Origin: Verrucomicrobiota bacterium
Lineage (GTDB): Bacteria; Verrucomicrobiota; Verrucomicrobiia; Chthoniobacterales; UBA10450
Length of the DNA stretch: 6,991 nucleotides
Assembly: GCA_003218815.1 (NCBI GenBank)
Contig: QHON01000137.1
Coordinates: 1-6,991, forward strand
Reading direction: 5' to 3'
Shown here: positions 5,221 through 6,991 of the stretch, one piece after another
Position numbering within the stretch: position 1 is the first letter of the stretch
Layout: every line of letters starts with the position of its first letter
Program-made: the position numbers and the translations under genes
The notes under the pieces: generated by a model
The model's database searches: none
What the model saw: the letters and a program-made list of their open reading frames with translations, nothing else
Told to the model about the DNA's origin: nothing

Positions 5221-6879
5221 GTGAGCTACGAGGTTTTCGCGCGAAAATACCGGCCGCAGACTTTTGATGATCTGGTCGGACAGACGCACGTCTCGCGCAC
5301 GTTGAAAAACGCCGTCGCGCAAAACCGGCTCGCACATGCGTACCTGTTTGTCGGACCGCGCGGAATCGGCAAAACATCGACGGCGCGCATTTTGGCAAAA
5401 GCGCTCAACTGCGTAAAAGGACCGACCGTCACGCCATGCGGCGTTTGCGATAACTGCCGCGAGATTGCTGCGGGCAACAGTCTTGACGTGATTGAAATCG
5501 ATGGCGCGAGCAACAACAGCGTCGACGATGTGCGCCAGTTGCGTGACAACGTTCGTTATGCGCCGGCGAAAGGCCGTTACAAAATTTACCTGATCGATGA
5601 AGTGCACATGCTGTCAGCGCAGGCGTTTAATGCACTTTTGAAGACGCTCGAAGAACCGCCTGCGCATGTGAAATTTATTTTCGCGACCACCGAGCCGCAA
5701 AAAGTTTTACCTACGATTCTGAGTCGGTGCCAGCGCTTTGATCTTCACCGTATCCCGTCAAATCTGATTGCCCAGCACCTGCAATTCATTGCCGGAAAAG
5801 AAAAAATCACCCTGGAACCAGCGGCGGCGCATGCGATCGCGCGTGGCGCGGAAGGCGGTCTGCGCGATGCAGAATCGATGCTCGATCAGCTCGTCGCATT
5901 TTGTGGGGAAACAATCAGCGAAGCCGACGTGCTGAACGTTTTCGGCTTCACCGGCGAGCAGACGGTTATCGATCTTACTGAACGGATTTTGCGCGGCGAG
6001 ACGCCGGGCGCGCTCGAGCTTCTTTACCAGCAATCCGAAGATGGCAAGGACATGATGCGACTCATGTCGGATTTGATCGTTTATTTGCGCGATCTGCTTG
6101 TGTTCAAGGCAAAGCCTGACGCGCTGAAGGAAGACGCCGATCCCGATTTACAAAAATCGCTCTCAGCGCATGCGAAACTGATCGCGACGGATCGTTTGCT
6201 AGAGTTAATCGATCAATTTGCCACCGCGGAAGGCCGAATGAAATGGGCGCCGAACAAAAAGCTGCATTTCGAAGTCGCGATCATCAGGGCCATCCAGAGC
6301 CTGGGACAGGCGACACTCGATGAGGTAATCGAGAATCTGAGCGCGTTACGCGGCGGCAAAGCTGTAGCCGGCATCGGCGATGCCGGACGTCAGGAATCAG
6401 CCGAACGAAAAGCCGAGATCACCGATCCCGGCTACAGCAAAAACAAAGCCGAAACAGCGCGCGTGTCGGAGTCGCCTTCGAGTTACAAGACGGCGCAGCC
6501 GAGCGTTGACGTCAATCCTGCGCGAGTCTGGGAACAGCTCAGTGCGAAGATTCCACCACAAAAGGCTTTTCTGCGGACTTCTGCAGCGGCGGCTCATGTG
6601 CTCGGAATCGAAGGACGCAATTTGCTGCTCGGTTTTTCGTCCGATGAAAAAGCGATGATGGAGATTCTAGGCACACAAGCTAATCGTAAATTTCTCGAGG
6701 CCCTCCTTCACGAAGTTACAGGGAAAGACTGGACGCTGAAAATCAGCGTAAAAGAGGAACTTCCTCCCAAGCACTCAATGTCTTCACAAACCGGCAAGAG
6801 TTCCCGAACTGACGATTTCAAAGACGATCCGCTCATCCAGGAAGCCCTTGAAATGTTCAAAGGTGAAATAAGGCCCTAA
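5221..6879 (+). CDS. dnaX: DNA polymerase III subunit tau/gamma (clamp-loader ATPase)
   Basis: 552 aa with the canonical opening MSYEVFARKYRPQTFDDLVG. The GTG start is fixed by this opening and by an in-frame TAG at 5209-5211. It is the AAA+ motor of the clamp loader, which loads the beta clamp and, as tau, tethers polymerase cores. Visible: Walker A GPRGIGKT (45-52); zinc module C64, C73, C76, C79; Walker B LIDEVHML (124-131); sensor 1 ATTEP (155-159); SRC arginine finger (168-170); sensor 2 GGLRDAES (212-219). The oligomerisation domain runs to about 365, followed by a linker (about 370-430) and a C-terminal domain ending DDPLIQEALEMFKGEI (535-550). The linker carries a REP-derived insert (about residues 381-406). 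No canonical A-AAA-AAG slippery site was found, so a separate gamma form is not supported. ebfC follows 11 bp downstream. Confidence 0.97.
   Translation: MSYEVFARKYRPQTFDDLVGQTHVSRTLKNAVAQNRLAHAYLFVGPRGIGKTSTARILAKALNCVKGPTVTPCGVCDNCREIAAGNSLDVIEIDGASNNSVDDVRQLRDNVRYAPAKGRYKIYLIDEVHMLSAQAFNALLKTLEEPPAHVKFIFATTEPQKVLPTILSRCQRFDLHRIPSNLIAQHLQFIAGKEKITLEPAAAHAIARGAEGGLRDAESMLDQLVAFCGETISEADVLNVFGFTGEQTVIDLTERILRGETPGALELLYQQSEDGKDMMRLMSDLIVYLRDLLVFKAKPDALKEDADPDLQKSLSAHAKLIATDRLLELIDQFATAEGRMKWAPNKKLHFEVAIIRAIQSLGQATLDEVIENLSALRGGKAVAGIGDAGRQESAERKAEITDPGYSKNKAETARVSESPSSYKTAQPSVDVNPARVWEQLSAKIPPQKAFLRTSAAAAHVLGIEGRNLLLGFSSDEKAMMEILGTQANRKFLEALLHEVTGKDWTLKISVKEELPPKHSMSSQTGKSSRTDDFKDDPLIQEALEMFKGEIRP
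6362..6437. repeat. Inverted pair of REP-like palindromes inside dnaX
   Basis: The 76-bp segment is bounded by perfect 10-bp inverted ends, CTGTAGCCGG (6362-6371) and CCGGCTACAG (6428-6437). The left hairpin has arms CCGGCATC (6368-6375) and GATGCCGG (6379-6386) with loop GGC. The right hairpin has arms GCCGAGATC (6412-6420) and GATCCCGGC (6424-6432) with loop ACC and one mismatch. This is the same layout as the intergenic element at 1952-2006. It is translated in frame as part of the dnaX linker, including VAGIGDAG (382-389) and ITDPGYS (400-406). Confidence 0.78.
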
Positions 6880-6890
6880 ATCCAAGGATT

Positions 6891-6991
6891 ATGAATTTGA
6901 ACAAGCTCATGAAGCAGGCGCAGAAGATGCAGGAGCAAATGGCCAAAACGCAGGCTGAGCTCGAGAAGAAAACTGTCGAAGTGAGCGCCGC
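6891..6991 (+). CDS. ebfC: YbaB/EbfC family nucleoid-associated DNA-binding protein (partial, C-terminus off the right edge)
   Basis: 33 codons and two bases are visible from the ATG at 6891. The protein starts MNLNKLMKQAQKMQEQMAKT and continues in a charged helix (ELEKKTVEVSA). N-LMKQAQKMQEQM is the signature first helix of the YbaB/EbfC family, small (about 100 aa) homodimeric proteins that bind duplex DNA and coat the nucleoid. AAGGA (6884-6888) precedes the ATG by only 2 nt, a short spacing. An in-frame ATG at 6909 would cut into the conserved helix, so 6891 is preferred. It lies 11 bp after dnaX, in the widely conserved order dnaX-ebfC-recR, and is almost certainly co-transcribed with dnaX. 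Confidence 0.93.
   Translation, partial: MNLNKLMKQAQKMQEQMAKTQAELEKKTVEVSA

Noticed and set aside
6435..6450. Possible programmed frameshift for a gamma form at the A-rich stretch after the dnaX repeat
   Set aside because: The phase gives C-AAA-AAC, not a canonical slippery heptamer, and no early stop follows in the -1 frame.
1..6991. CRISPR array, tRNA or rRNA genes, insertion sequence
   Set aside because: No regularly spaced identical repeats, no cloverleaf or rRNA-like stretches and no transposase frame were seen.

Overview
The window is bacterial chromosomal DNA, moderately GC-rich, with few good Shine-Dalgarno sites, GTG/TTG starts and short intergenic gaps. The dnaX-ebfC end is a conserved bacterial housekeeping block. 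The gene mix (exported DUF885 peptidase, exported DmpA-type peptidase, GTAGCC-bounded palindromic repeats) resembles soil Verrucomicrobiota of the Chthoniobacterales type. That placement comes from general resemblance, not a database search, so treat it as a moderate-to-low-confidence inference.

Layout: (1) positions 1-393, minus strand: the N-terminal 131 codons of an aspartate/glutamate racemase family protein, running off the left edge. (2) 394-661: a noncoding gap holding degenerate short direct repeats. (3) 662-1816, plus: an MFS transporter, followed 5 nt later by a possible 44-aa charged small protein (1822-1956). (4) 1952-2044: a cluster of REP-like palindromes with GTAG feet. (5) 2094-3899, plus: an exported DUF885 family predicted metallopeptidase. 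(6) 3930-5153, minus, convergent with the previous gene: an exported P1/DmpA-type peptidase (N-terminal nucleophile, MEROPS S58 type). (7) 5154-5220: a short divergent intergenic spacer. (8) 5221-6879, plus: dnaX (DNA polymerase III tau/gamma). (9) 6891-end, plus: the start of ebfC/ybaB, cut by the right edge. recR would be expected next.

The main finding is a family of REP-like palindromes. Each unit is CTGTAGCC plus a short stem with a 3-nt loop. They occur between genes (1952-2044) and also inside two coding sequences: a 76-bp inverted pair within dnaX (6362-6437) and a single unit within the DmpA-type peptidase gene (4437-4462). The unit in the peptidase gene and the left unit in dnaX share 20 of 25 bases. 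Four of the five differences are two compensating pairs that keep the stem, and the fifth is in the loop. Both are read in the same frame and give the peptide pattern V-A-G-[IV]-G-D-[AP]-G in two unrelated proteins. REPs with a 5' GTAG foot are known substrates of RAYT (Y1-type) transposases and are normally extragenic, so this looks like repeat-derived peptide insertion into host proteins.

Functionally, dnaX and ebfC form a replication/nucleoid pair. The racemase, MFS transporter and two exported peptidases could loosely serve peptide and amino-acid scavenging, but nothing in the sequence ties them into one pathway.
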